Positions 8,064 to 15,493 of a DNA stretch of 64,000 bases are shown here, piece after piece (position 1 is the stretch's first letter; every line of letters begins with the position of its first letter). This DNA comes from an uncultured Lachnospiraceae bacterium. Its GTDB lineage: Bacteria; Bacillota; Clostridia; Lachnospirales; Lachnospiraceae. The stretch spans positions 67,979-131,978 of the forward strand of contig CAJTMW010000012.1 in the NCBI GenBank assembly GCA_910577275.1, in the 5' to 3' direction. Below the pieces are notes generated by a model. The model was not told where the DNA came from. It saw only the letters and a program-made list of their open reading frames with translations, and searched no databases. The position numbers were made by a program, and so were the translations under genes.

Positions 8064-8501
8064 TTATGCTTTTGCAAGTATCTTTACGTTTCTGACGCCT
8101 CTGTGCCGCTCCATTGTTTCAAGCATCTCCGACACATTGCCTGTGGTGGGAAGCACCTGTACGCTTAGACTTAAAGACGCCACCCCGTTAATCGGAATGC
8201 TCTGATGAATGGTCAGGATGTTTGCCTTAAACTCGGCGATAACCTTCAGCACGTCCGACAAAAGCCCCGGCTCGTCCTTCATCTGAAACGTCAGCGTAAT
8301 CGTGATTCCCTGAGCATTGTCATGAAACTGAAAAATATCGTCCTTATACTTATAAAAGGAACTGCGGCTGATGCCAACCTGGTCCGCCGCTTCGTTAATC
8401 GTATGCACCTTTCCCGTGTCAAGGAGCTTCCTGGCCTCCACCACCTTCAAAAGAACCTCAGGCACAGCCTGCTCCTTTACCACAAAATACCTGCTTCCCA
8501 T
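8064..8501 (-). CDS. pheB: UPF0735 (PheB-like) ACT-domain protein
   Basis: A 145-residue protein: an N-terminal HTH-like segment (HTINEAADQVGISRSSFYKYKDD as two helices, residues ~30-55) followed by an ACT domain (ITLTFQMKDEPGLLSDVLKV) that should bind an amino acid. This matches UPF0735, whose Bacillus member is called PheB; its molecular role is unsettled. The start MGSRYFVVK was chosen because the length matches the family and AGGA sits 8 bases upstream; the longer frame adds 66 GC-rich unconserved residues. As first gene before hom, a regulatory role in the threonine branch is more likely than in phenylalanine synthesis. That is inference. Confidence 0.85.
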   Translation of the reverse strand: MGSRYFVVKEQAVPEVLLKVVEARKLLDTGKVHTINEAADQVGISRSSFYKYKDDIFQFHDNAQGITITLTFQMKDEPGLLSDVLKVIAEFKANILTIHQSIPINGVASLSLSVQVLPTTGNVSEMLETMERHRGVRNVKILAKA

Positions 8502-8813
8502 AATCCACATCCTATCCGCTGCCCGGCTCCGCCCCGCTGTCGCGGCATTCGCAGATGCGTGTGCAAGCACCCGCGCCCGATGCGCACCGGCGCCGCTTTC
8601 CTTGTTTTTGTTCTCTTTGCGTGGACATTTGTTTGCCAACGGAAGATATTTTATCACAGGGAAAAATCTATGGCAAGATATTTTTTTATTTTTAAGCAAT
8701 TCTCTTTTGATAATGAATTACGGATTGCCGATAACTGTTATTTACGACAGTGTATAATAATTTTTCATCTGCGCACCCTAATTCCTGTAAAAAATTTTTA
8801 TGGAGGAAATGAC
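8502..8813. promoter_or_regulatory. Divergent intergenic region with the promoter of the ACT protein-hom operon
   Basis: On the minus strand -35 TTGCCA (8676-8671), 17-base spacer and -10 TAAAAT (8653-8648) give a ~140-nt GC-rich leader before the ACT-protein gene. On the plus strand TATAAT at 8753-8758 is a good -10 for the DUF3892 gene, without an obvious -35. No riboswitch or terminator-antiterminator pair is recognisable in the GC-rich leader. Confidence 0.55.
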
Positions 8814-9116
8814 ATGAAAGATATAGATAAAAATTCACTGGACGAAGCTCTGGCGAGAAACACGCTGGACGATATCCCCGAACCCAAAAGTAATGCAAAA
8901 GAAATTGTCGGCCTGACCAAAAGCAGCGGACGGATTACCGGATACCAGTTATCCGACGGTTCCACGGTCTCTAAGGAGGAAGGCGTTGCCATGGCAAAGG
9001 ACGGCGACATCAAAGGCGTCGGCATTGCCCACCGGAAGGACACCGAATATTTAAAGTCCCTTCCTGACAGCTCTGAAAACAACAATCTCGGGAATCTGCC
9101 CTCGGTATCCGGGTGA
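8814..9116 (+). CDS. DUF3892-like small protein
   Basis: A 100-residue acidic, soluble protein. GGAGGAAATGAC precedes the ATG. The middle section is a compact beta-rich motif (IVGLTKSSGRITGYQLSDGS followed by VSKEEGVAMAKDGDIKGVGI) typical of DUF3892; the N-terminal 28 and C-terminal 20 residues look disordered. Members often sit in mobile or stress contexts and have no known activity. It is monocistronic and divergent from the ACT protein-hom operon, between that operon and an Rpn-type nuclease. Confidence 0.7.
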   Translation: MKDIDKNSLDEALARNTLDDIPEPKSNAKEIVGLTKSSGRITGYQLSDGSTVSKEEGVAMAKDGDIKGVGIAHRKDTEYLKSLPDSSENNNLGNLPSVSG

Positions 9117-9180
9117 AAGTCTTTTCATTAAAGACTGTGAGCCGGAATATTTTGCTTTTAAAGCTTTTACTCAAAGCCTT

Positions 9181-9203
9181 CGGCGGTCTGACACAGACCG
9201 CCG
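9181..9203. repeat. Strong GC-rich palindrome after the DUF3892 gene
   Basis: Perfect 10-bp inverted repeat CGGCGGTCTG, ACA, CAGACCGCCG, 65 bases after the DUF3892 stop. A weaker AGTCTTT/AAAGACT hairpin precedes it at about 9118. Neither has a convincing T-tail, so terminator function for the DUF3892 gene or the facing nuclease gene is uncertain. Confidence 0.5.
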
Positions 9204-9286
9204 ACTTCTTCCGCCGTCTTTCCCGGGGATTCAAATTCATTTTCAGCCGCATACAATATCAGACATAAATAGATTCCCATCAGCTG

Positions 9287-10282
9287 TCAGACAAGCTCCT
9301 CATACTGAGGGGCCAGTATTTTAAATATCTGCTTCTCGTCATAACTCCCCGCTTCCTGCTGCGCCCTGATAACTTTCTCAACTTCTGACAATTCCTCCTC
9401 CAGCTCATCCGCAATGACCTCCGCCGGTTTATCCTTCTGAAGCTTTTTGCAGACAACCTTTATCAGGTGTTCAAGTCTTTCCTGTACTATCCCTTCTAAC
9501 TTGATATCCTCAAGCGCCTTGCACATATTATATGTCCTTTGATATCTCATATCTTCATTCCCCTCCATCCTGAAATTTGCCACTACCTCCAGTAACTGTC
9601 TTGTATCACTGTCGATTCTTCTGTAAGCTTCTTCATTTTTTTCAATAATTTTCTGTAACTGCTTCTTATCCTTCCCGTACCGCACCACCTCAAACAGCTG
9701 GCGAAGTCCCGTCTGATACTCGTCAAAGGTATCATGCTCATGGCAGTCATATAAATTAAGCCTGTAGTTGGAAACATATTCTTTCAGCTCGTCATCAATA
9801 TCCAGCAGGTCATACAGGCACTTCGGCCCGTTCCACGGATGTTCCATCCCGCAGTATACCACCAGAGTAATGACCGGTATGAATTTTTCATCCTTAGATA
9901 TCCCGGAAAAGAATTCATCCGTCCCCGCCGCCAAATCCTGATTCCTGTCATGGGCGTTTTTCTTTTGCTTCCATTGCCTGTGATAGCTAAGGCTCTCCGA
10001 GAGCATATTCCGCAGTACCATGCGGTAATCCACATAAGACTGATTTTCGATTGCCAGAATATGTATCAGCCTGCCCCGCCACATGCGCGTCTTATCCACA
10101 ATGGCCTTAAAATTCTCGCGTCTCTCCGCTTCCTTCCCCAGATAAACGCTCTGCGCCGGAGCCGGTTCCAGCTCGTCCGGCTTTACAACCTGCCTTCCCT
10201 GAAACAATGCGCCGTTTATCTGGTCCGCAAATCTGTGATTATCGTCCAGATAATCAAACTGGTACTCATCCTTTTTTCCCAT
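9287..10282 (-). CDS. Rpn-family recombination-promoting nuclease / YhgA-like putative transposase
   Basis: A 331-residue soluble protein. The first ~200 residues carry the PD-(D/E)XK-like core of the Rpn/YhgA family: an early Asp in HRFADQINGALF, then LIHILAIENQSYVDYRMVLR with the E-x-Q catalytic motif (about 73-92), and the conserved PVITLVVYCGMEHPW. The C-terminal third is helical and charged (KLQKDKPAEVIADELEEELS), resembling the ill-conserved tail of these proteins. Family members promote RecA-independent recombination or act as nucleases. It stands alone next to tRNA-Gly, which fits an accessory insertion. GGGAGGTAAATGA precedes the start. Confidence 0.8.
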   Translation of the reverse strand: MGKKDEYQFDYLDDNHRFADQINGALFQGRQVVKPDELEPAPAQSVYLGKEAERRENFKAIVDKTRMWRGRLIHILAIENQSYVDYRMVLRNMLSESLSYHRQWKQKKNAHDRNQDLAAGTDEFFSGISKDEKFIPVITLVVYCGMEHPWNGPKCLYDLLDIDDELKEYVSNYRLNLYDCHEHDTFDEYQTGLRQLFEVVRYGKDKKQLQKIIEKNEEAYRRIDSDTRQLLEVVANFRMEGNEDMRYQRTYNMCKALEDIKLEGIVQERLEHLIKVVCKKLQKDKPAEVIADELEEELSEVEKVIRAQQEAGSYDEKQIFKILAPQYEELV

Positions 10283-10461
10283 TCATTTACCTCCCTTAGA
10301 TTTTTACATATAAGGGATTTTCTGAGAATAAACGATGTGTCACAGACGTGATATCAGAACTTCAGACCCCAGATATGTTTAGATTTATCATAGCATATGC
10401 TACCAAATTTTGCAAACAAAATTTCAATTTTTCGATTTTTACAAAAATTTAAAAATTGGAG

Positions 10462-10490
10462 TTGACAAAGTAAAAGACATATTGTATATT
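10462..10490 (+). promoter_or_regulatory. Promoter of tRNA-Gly
   Basis: Consensus TTGACA (10462-10467), 17-base spacer, TATATT (10485-10490), about 70 bases before the mature tRNA. It lies inside an AT-rich stretch (10390-10470). Confidence 0.75.
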
Positions 10491-10558
10491 ATTACTTGTC
10501 CGTTGGATACGGCAACAAACGCTGTCACGCTTTGCGAGTCAGCTTATTGTAACAAAAT

Positions 10559-10631
10559 GCGCGAGTGGCTCAGTTGGTGGAGCGCGACCTTGCCAAGGTC
10601 GAGGCCGCGGGTTCGAGTCCCGTCTCGCGCT
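10559..10631 (+). tRNA. tRNA-Gly (anticodon GCC)
   Basis: A complete 73-nt cloverleaf: acceptor GCGCGAG / CTCGCGC, D arm GCTC..GAGC, anticodon stem CGACC/GGTCG with loop TTGCCAA (anticodon GCC), and T loop TTCGAGT. CCA is not encoded. Small accessory genes follow directly, which makes its 3' end a possible integration site, but I see no integrase and no duplicated tRNA end in the window. Confidence 0.95.
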
Positions 10632-10643
10632 CTGTTTAAAGTC

Positions 10644-10681
10644 GCGGAAATGCTGATAAATACAGCGTTTCCGCTATTTTT
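10644..10681 (+). terminator. Rho-independent terminator of tRNA-Gly
   Basis: A 12-bp stem (GCGGAAATGCTG with CAGCGTTTCCGC, one G-U pair), 7-base loop, then TATTTTTG. It starts 13 bases after the tRNA. Confidence 0.85.
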
Positions 10682-10818
10682 GTGTGTCTACAATCCGGTA
10701 GACAGCTGTAGACAGTACTTTTTCAGTTTCAAGATAATACGAAAAAGCATCATAAACATTGTAACTAAAAGACTCATATTTTCATAGCTAAAAATTAACA
10801 GCTACGCGAGGTGTATAA

Positions 10819-10986
10819 ATGGGGAATAATTTTATAACTCAAACCTTTGGAACCGATTGGGAAAGCATAGCTGAAACTGCGCCGGACGGCTGGGATTTGT
10901 CAATGCTCCACGAAATCAAAACCAATCCCGAATGTCAGGAATTTATTTCGGAAGAGGAGGCGATGAGAGAATTAGGACTAACATAA
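10819..10986 (+). CDS. Short 55-residue protein of unknown function
   Basis: A small ORF opening with MGNNFITQTFGTDWESIAET and ending EEAMRELGLT. GAGGTGT lies 6-12 bases before the ATG. The composition is ordinary and acidic (pI below 5 by eye) with no membrane segment. The size and acidic helical C-terminus resemble small antitoxins, but I recognise no family. It is transcribed towards the interrupted gene at 10996-11388, ending 9 bases from that gene's 3' end. Confidence 0.5.
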   Translation: MGNNFITQTFGTDWESIAETAPDGWDLSMLHEIKTNPECQEFISEEEAMRELGLT

Positions 10987-10995
10987 CTCCTGCTT

Positions 10996-11388
10996 TCACC
11001 ATTCCACCATAATAAAATTATGATTATCCCAGGGAATATCCGGGTTATTGTAAATTGTATATTCCCGATATTTATAGTATGTACCGGTGGTAAAAAATAC
11101 AACTCCTGAAATATTATCAAAATTACTGATAATATCATTCTTCGCAATTATCCGATTATAATCCCTTTCTATGCCGGCAGATGTCTCCCTCTTAAACCTC
11201 GTATCTATATCAAAGAGAAAGCTTTCTCCTGTTTCCCATGAAAGCACCCTGATTTCAATACGCGGATTGGAAGCATTTGGAAAAATGCATCTGTAAACTT
11301 CTTTAAACGAAATTATTGCCGTCACCAGCTCTTTATGGCTTTAGATTTCTCTTCTTGTTTTGTAGGTTTTAAATTTAATCTCAGCCAT
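10996..11388 (-). pseudogene. Unknown gene interrupted by an in-frame TAA
   Basis: On the minus strand an ATG at 11388, with a strong GAGGAAA site 3 bases upstream, opens a 15-codon frame (MAEIKFKTYKTRREI) that stops at TAA (11343-11341). The same frame then stays open to 10996, giving SHKELVTAIISFKEVYRC and about 100 further residues. A GTG at 11325 could restart translation but has only a weak ribosome site. The simplest reading is one ~130-residue gene with a nonsense mutation; a 15-residue leader with coupled downstream translation is the alternative. I do not recognise the family. The tail is aromatic-rich (TTGTYYKYREYTIY). Confidence 0.5.
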
Positions 11389-11448
11389 ACATTTCCTCTT
11401 TCCCTGTTTTCCTTATCCAGACCCGGCTTGTCAAATCTCACGTCGTTA

Positions 11449-11483
11449 TATGTTATTTATTATAACATAATTATATAACATAT
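11449..11483. promoter_or_regulatory. Palindromic operator upstream of the ribbon-helix-helix gene
   Basis: A perfect 8-bp inverted repeat (TATGTTAT, TTATT, ATAACATA) at 11449-11469 is followed by a third copy of the half-site in ATATAACATAT at 11473-11483. It lies 60-95 bases before the RHH gene. RHH proteins bind such repeated half-sites, so autoregulation is likely. Confidence 0.5.
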
Positions 11484-11545
11484 TTTCGAATCCGTTTCAA
11501 TACTATTATATTGTTAAAAATAATAAATTGAGGTGACGGGATTCA

Positions 11546-11743
11546 ATGGCCGATGACGATAAATTAATAATTAAACCCAAGAAATTTAAAGGGCAAGACG
11601 GTTACAAAACTTTTTCAATCAGAGTTAAAGAAGAACTTGTTGAAGATATTGATTTAATTTCTGTCAAAACCGGGCGCAGCCGCAATGAATTGATTGGAAT
11701 TTTTCTGGAATACGCAATTAAACATTGTAAAATTGAAGAATAA
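11546..11743 (+). CDS. Ribbon-helix-helix (CopG/Arc-like) DNA-binding protein
   Basis: A 65-residue protein with a lysine-rich N-terminal arm (LIIKPKKFKGQDG), then the RHH fold: strand KTFSIRVKEELVEDI and helices IDLISVKTGRSRNELIGIFLEYAI. GAGGTGACGG precedes the ATG. Such proteins are small repressors, plasmid copy regulators or antitoxins. The only candidate partner is the interrupted gene across the intergenic operator, in divergent orientation. Codon use is markedly more AT-rich than in neighbouring housekeeping genes, consistent with horizontal origin. Confidence 0.8.
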   Translation: MADDDKLIIKPKKFKGQDGYKTFSIRVKEELVEDIDLISVKTGRSRNELIGIFLEYAIKHCKIEE

Positions 11744-11748
11744 AAAGC

Positions 11749-11791
11749 AAAAAGGCGATATACCTCCCCCCGGACCATATATCGCCTTTTT
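11749..11791. terminator. Bidirectional terminator
   Basis: A 14-bp perfect stem (AAAAAGGCGATATA with TATATCGCCTTTTT) around a C-rich loop. A-run on one side and T-run on the other allow termination in both directions. It ends the RHH gene and marks the end of the accessory patch. Confidence 0.9.
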
Positions 11792-11939
11792 ATAATGCCC
11801 CACTACTATATCCGCAACCGCCAAATGCCTGCCGCCGTTTACCTGCCCCGCCGCCTGTATACGTCAGATAGATATTTCGCATCCCCCTGACCCCTGCGGC
11901 AGCAGCCAAATATACATGCAGGCATGCCCGCCTGACTCG

Positions 11940-13178
11940 TTACTTGCGGGAATAAACCGCCAGGCAGGCAAACAGCGGTATTTCTATCAGGCAGGCGCCC
12001 ATAATCACATAAGGCGTCCAGAGAGACAATGCGCCGATATTCAGGAACCTGAAATCTGTAATGGCATAAAGCATACTTGCCTGTATCCCCGTACCGCCTG
12101 CCGGAAGGATACTGCAAATCCAGTCGGATACCTTTCCCGGCACCGTCATGCAAATCACCGTCGGGGCAATGGCCGATACCAGAGCCGCCGCAAGGGACGT
12201 CACCGTGCTTTTGCATCTGGACGACAAAAACAAAGTAAAGCTGACCTGTGCCAGAACGGAAAGAAAACCGGCAAGGGCAAACAGCTTCTGCAGCTGCCCC
12301 ATGTTTATTCCCGCCAGAGTGACGATTGAGTACACCATCTGAACCGAGGTTTTTGTGCATTCCCATCCAAACAGACTGTTAGCCGTCAGAATATATACCA
12401 CAGCGCATATAAAAAATGCAGCTCCACTGACCAGAAGGGATGCGGAAACCTTCACAACGCCCAGCCGGGCTCTGCCGTGCTTTGTGCATCGCAGGATTTC
12501 GTCAGCCCCGGACTGGCAGTCGGCGGAAAATACAGGGGCGGCAATCACAACGCAAAGCATCAGAACCAGAAAGCCCATAATGTTCTGATAATCCATCACT
12601 GAGGAATTAAAGCCCGCATACACCTCAAAGGGCTTTTTCACCCTTGCGTACATTTCCACAGCCTTCCGGCGGGCCGAAGGGCTTTCCGGCTGTTCCATCT
12701 CCATAAGCGAGGCAATCCTTTCCCCGCAGACATCATAATACCCGTCAATCTGCTCCGGGGCAATTTCCATGAGCGCAGGCGCCATGCCTGTGTCCGGGTC
12801 GGCAAAGGCTTCCTTAACGCCGTGAAGCAGCGGCGCAACGGGAAGTATCTCCCGCTCATAGACGCCTTCCGGCAAATCGTAGGATTCCCGCACGCCGTAT
12901 CTGCTCAGACAGTCCTGATAGTGTTCAACCGCCTCACGCACCCTCTCCGGGGTGACAATGCCCGACGCGCCCGCCTGACGCTCTTTTTCATACGCAATCG
13001 ACGCCAGCCCCGTAAGCCTTACTTCATTCCCGTTTTCATCCGCGTAGCTGCTATAGCAAAATCTGGTGGGCAGGTACGCCAGAAAAATGGAAAGCAGCAG
13101 GGCAAGGGTCAACAAAATCCAGGTGCGCTTCGGTTTCAGCACCCTTTTCAGTTCCAGCCTTAAAAGTCGAAATTTCAT
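11940..13178 (-). CDS. ABC-2-type membrane permease-like protein
   Basis: A 412-residue integral membrane protein. It starts MKFRLLRLELKRVLKPKRTW, a basic cytoplasmic end followed by a first transmembrane segment (about 21-42). A ~180-residue extracytoplasmic domain follows, then five or six further membrane segments (from NIMGFLVLMLCVVIAAPVF to the C-terminus). This one-then-five layout is that of ABC-2 exporter subunits (ABC2_membrane_3/CcmB-like). The start was chosen for GAGAGGAGATAAC. No ATPase gene is adjacent on either side, so a partner must be encoded elsewhere. The substrate is unknown. Confidence 0.65.
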   Translation of the reverse strand: MKFRLLRLELKRVLKPKRTWILLTLALLLSIFLAYLPTRFCYSSYADENGNEVRLTGLASIAYEKERQAGASGIVTPERVREAVEHYQDCLSRYGVRESYDLPEGVYEREILPVAPLLHGVKEAFADPDTGMAPALMEIAPEQIDGYYDVCGERIASLMEMEQPESPSARRKAVEMYARVKKPFEVYAGFNSSVMDYQNIMGFLVLMLCVVIAAPVFSADCQSGADEILRCTKHGRARLGVVKVSASLLVSGAAFFICAVVYILTANSLFGWECTKTSVQMVYSIVTLAGINMGQLQKLFALAGFLSVLAQVSFTLFLSSRCKSTVTSLAAALVSAIAPTVICMTVPGKVSDWICSILPAGGTGIQASMLYAITDFRFLNIGALSLWTPYVIMGACLIEIPLFACLAVYSRK

Positions 13179-13200
13179 GTTATCTCCTCTCTTTTCCCAT

Positions 13201-13249
13201 AAAAACAAAAACTCCTGTTCCGGCACAGCCATTGTACCAGAAGCAGGAG
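13201..13249 (-). terminator. Terminator of the GH3 gene upstream of the permease gene
   Basis: On the minus strand GCTCCTGCTTC pairs with GAACAGGAG across a ~25-base loop and is followed by TTTTTGTTTTT. It lies between the GH3 stop and the permease start, separating the two transcription units. Confidence 0.6.
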
Positions 13250-13367
13250 CGTCCTTTTCTTCTTTCCCCTTACAATATCCGATTGTTTTCCTGAAATCAT
13301 TCTTACAGTTTTCCTGCAAAAATCCTGTTCGCATGCTGCCCGGACTTTTTTACAAAAAATATCCGGC

Positions 13368-14681
13368 TCACTCTACCCTGTCCCGAAGTTTCACCCTGAA
13401 AATCCTCTGCAGCGATTCGTCAATGCGCGCCTCTGACAAAGTCCCGTTATTTACCGCCTCCAAAACGCCGTTATACGCCGCCTGGAAATCATCCGGCATT
13501 AAAATCATATCCGCCCCGGCAGCAATCGCTTTCACAGCCGCCTCGCCCGGCTCGTAATAATCCGTGACAGCCTTCATATCCATGGCGTCCGTAATCACAA
13601 TGCCCTGATAGCCCAGCTGTCCCCGCAAAATCTCCGTAATCATTTTCTCCGAAAGAGAGCATGGCGTGTCGTCTCCTGTAACCCCCGGAACGGATAGATG
13701 GCTCACCATTATAAAGTCAACTCCGGCGGCAATCCCTGCCTGATAGACGGGAAAATCCTTTTCTGTAAAATTTTCAATCGTCTTTTGGCTGCTCACCTTG
13801 CCGTCGTGCATGTCCTCCGTGGTATCGCCGATTCCCGGAAAATGCTTCATGCAGGCGCTGACGCCGCTTCCCTGAATCCCCTCCGTAAAAGCCGCCGCCA
13901 TGGACGCGGTCTGAGCCGTATCGCTGCCGAAAGAACGCTCTCCGATAAAAGCATTCCCCTCCTCAATTACGTCCGCAACCGGCGCAAAATCCACGTTAAA
14001 TCCGTATTTTGAAAGATATCCGCCTATAGCGGAACCGGCGTCCCGCGCCGCCTGGGCGTCTCCTGACGCGGCAATGTCCGCCGCGCTCCCCACATTCTCC
14101 GCAAGGCCGCTGTCCGCAACCCGGCTTACAATCCCGCCTTCCTCGTCTATGCCAAGAAACATAGGCCCCTGAAAGTTCTGGGTGTTTTGAAGCATCTCCG
14201 TAAGCTGCGCCTCATCCTGTATATTGTGTGAAAAATAAATCAGGCCTCCCACCGGGAATTCGCTCAGCTTTTCCCTCGTGGTATCGCCTGCTCTGATAAC
14301 TGTCGCCGTGCCCGTAAGTTCTTCCGGCGTAATCATAAAAAGACCCGCCACCTTACTCTCCAGATTCATTTCGGCAATATACGGCGTCACGATTTCCTCC
14401 AGCCAGTCAACATTTCCTTCCTCCGGCAGGGGCTCGTCCACAGGCGCCTCCACCGTGGCCTGGTCGTCTTCCGATTCGGACAGCTCCTCCAGTTGCTTCT
14501 GAAGCTCCTGAGCCTGCTTTTTATCGTTAATTATCTGCATAACCTTCCTGATGCCTATAATGCCTCCGGCAACCAGTCCGGCAAGGATAATGAAAAGGAC
14601 TATATAAGCAATCGCCTGGTTTCTCACCCTGCGCTTATGTCTGTATATTTTTCTATCCATATCTTCGCTGTTATTTGCCAT
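13368..14681 (-). CDS. Membrane-anchored GH3 beta-N-acetylhexosaminidase (NagZ-type)
   Basis: A 437-residue protein with a basic N-terminus, one transmembrane anchor (AIAYIVLFIILAGLVAGGII, about 23-43), a coiled acidic linker (about 50-95) and a GH3 catalytic barrel outside the membrane. The NagZ-type signature KHFPGIGDTTEDMH is at 279-292 and the nucleophile Asp is in IVITDAMDM (~365). Such enzymes remove N-acetylglucosamine from muropeptides or other beta-GlcNAc substrates; the anchor suggests wall turnover at the outer face of the membrane. It is preceded by its own promoter at about 14810-14837, overlapping the end of the ncRNA terminator. Confidence 0.88.
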   Translation of the reverse strand: MANNSEDMDRKIYRHKRRVRNQAIAYIVLFIILAGLVAGGIIGIRKVMQIINDKKQAQELQKQLEELSESEDDQATVEAPVDEPLPEEGNVDWLEEIVTPYIAEMNLESKVAGLFMITPEELTGTATVIRAGDTTREKLSEFPVGGLIYFSHNIQDEAQLTEMLQNTQNFQGPMFLGIDEEGGIVSRVADSGLAENVGSAADIAASGDAQAARDAGSAIGGYLSKYGFNVDFAPVADVIEEGNAFIGERSFGSDTAQTASMAAAFTEGIQGSGVSACMKHFPGIGDTTEDMHDGKVSSQKTIENFTEKDFPVYQAGIAAGVDFIMVSHLSVPGVTGDDTPCSLSEKMITEILRGQLGYQGIVITDAMDMKAVTDYYEPGEAAVKAIAAGADMILMPDDFQAAYNGVLEAVNNGTLSEARIDESLQRIFRVKLRDRVE

Positions 14682-14809
14682 ACTTTATCCTTTACCTTTC
14701 TGTACCCAACAGCTCTGCCGCGTTACCGGTTTGATGCCCTGTCAGCCTGCTACGGGGTTGTTGGCTGCTTTATCTGATTACGTTTACATCTTATAAGTGA
14801 TACATATTT

Positions 14810-14837
14810 ATAATAACTGATTTATCTCCCATGTCAA
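14810..14837 (-). promoter_or_regulatory. Promoter of the GH3 gene
   Basis: TTGACA (14837-14832), 16-base spacer, TATTAT (14815-14810) on the minus strand. The -35 overlaps the T-run of the upstream ncRNA terminator. The 5' leader to 14681 is ~125 nt and shows no recognised motif. Confidence 0.55.
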
Positions 14838-14875
14838 GTAAAAGCGGGCATCAATCTTCTCGATTAACACCCGCT
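14836..14875 (-). terminator. Terminator of the ncRNA
   Basis: On the minus strand AGCGGGTGTTAATC pairs fully (with three G-U pairs) to GATTGATGCCCGCT across the loop GAGAA, followed by TTTTACTT. Confidence 0.85.
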
Positions 14876-15217
14876 CTCAAACTATGCTATCCAATGGCCT
14901 TTACCTCCTTAGGTTTTATTTTGGATACTTTCCACTATTCAGTTTTACTTTTTCTCTTTCGTACTTCTGCCTTTTTTCTTTTGTACGGATGTACTGTAAC
15001 GTTATCTGTGTTTCTTCTTCTGTCTTTCGTTACTTCCTCTTCTGCGTCTCATACGAATTCGAAAATCCGCTTTCTTTGGTACTTAGTTCTTTTGTACTTT
15101 AAAAGCTTAACTCTTCACATTTTTGTTATTTGATTGAATCAAATAACTTATCTTATGTTTTCGGTGGTCCGTACCTCCTTTTCTTTAAGATTTTTATCTA
15201 TGTGAATTTGTTTTTGT
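14836..15217 (-). ncRNA. Probable ~380-nt non-coding RNA, unidentified class
   Basis: A perfect consensus promoter (15252-15224) drives the minus strand, and a 14-bp terminator stem with T-run closes at 14836. No ORF of more than ~20 codons with a usable start lies between. The RNA is purine-rich. It holds an 11-bp palindrome (15125-15147 region), two anti-SD-like AAGGAGGT stretches with no normal start codon after them (near 15175 and 14908), and four copies of GTACNAAAGA (reverse strand: 14955-14964, 14977-14986, 15073-15082, 15088-15097) plus one variant at 15023-15033. It does not match 6S, SRP, RNase P or tmRNA core motifs that I know. Confidence 0.6.
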
Positions 15218-15223
15218 AAACTT

Positions 15224-15252
15224 ATTATATACAAGCCTTTTTAATTTGTCAA
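15224..15252 (-). promoter_or_regulatory. Perfect sigma-A promoter of the ncRNA
   Basis: TTGACA (15252-15247), exactly 17 bases, TATAAT (15229-15224) on the minus strand: full consensus in both boxes. The expected start is an A near 15217. Confidence 0.85.
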
Positions 15253-15426
15253 CACATTTTTTCAAATTTTTCAATATTTTTTTATTTTTTTCTCTTTCTC
15301 TGCAATTTATCAGTATTTTTGACATTTTTTTCAAAATATTCTCATATTTACCAGTATTCAGCAATTAGTTCCTGCATCAGACGCCTGCGTCTTTTCATTG
15401 TTCCGGCGGCGATAGGGCATATTATC

Positions 15427-15462
15427 AGAAAAGAGCGGCTCCCCGCAGGAATACCGCTCTTT
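15427..15462 (-). terminator. Terminator of glyA
   Basis: On the minus strand AGAGCGG pairs with CCGCTCT across a loop that can extend the stem, followed by TTTTCT. It lies about 30 bases after the glyA stop. The AT-rich stretch 15253-15426 holds no gene that I can support. Confidence 0.75.
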
Positions 15463-15493
15463 CCAAAACACTTTTCTCTCTTTTCAGGATTTC

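Noticed and set aside
8502..8621. An Arg/Cys-rich 38-codon ORF in the leader of the ACT protein gene, as a leader peptide for attenuation
   Set aside because: No ribosome site, no run of Thr/Ile/Lys codons, and no terminator-antiterminator pair.
10640..10760. Integrase attachment site at the tRNA-Gly 3' end
   Set aside because: No second copy of the tRNA 3' end and no integrase gene are visible in the window; the GTAGACAG repeat alone is not enough.
14831..15133. A 100-codon plus-strand ORF rich in Phe/Leu/Ser
   Set aside because: It is the antisense of the purine-rich ncRNA. It has no ribosome site, and its hydrophobic composition simply follows from the pyrimidine-rich strand.
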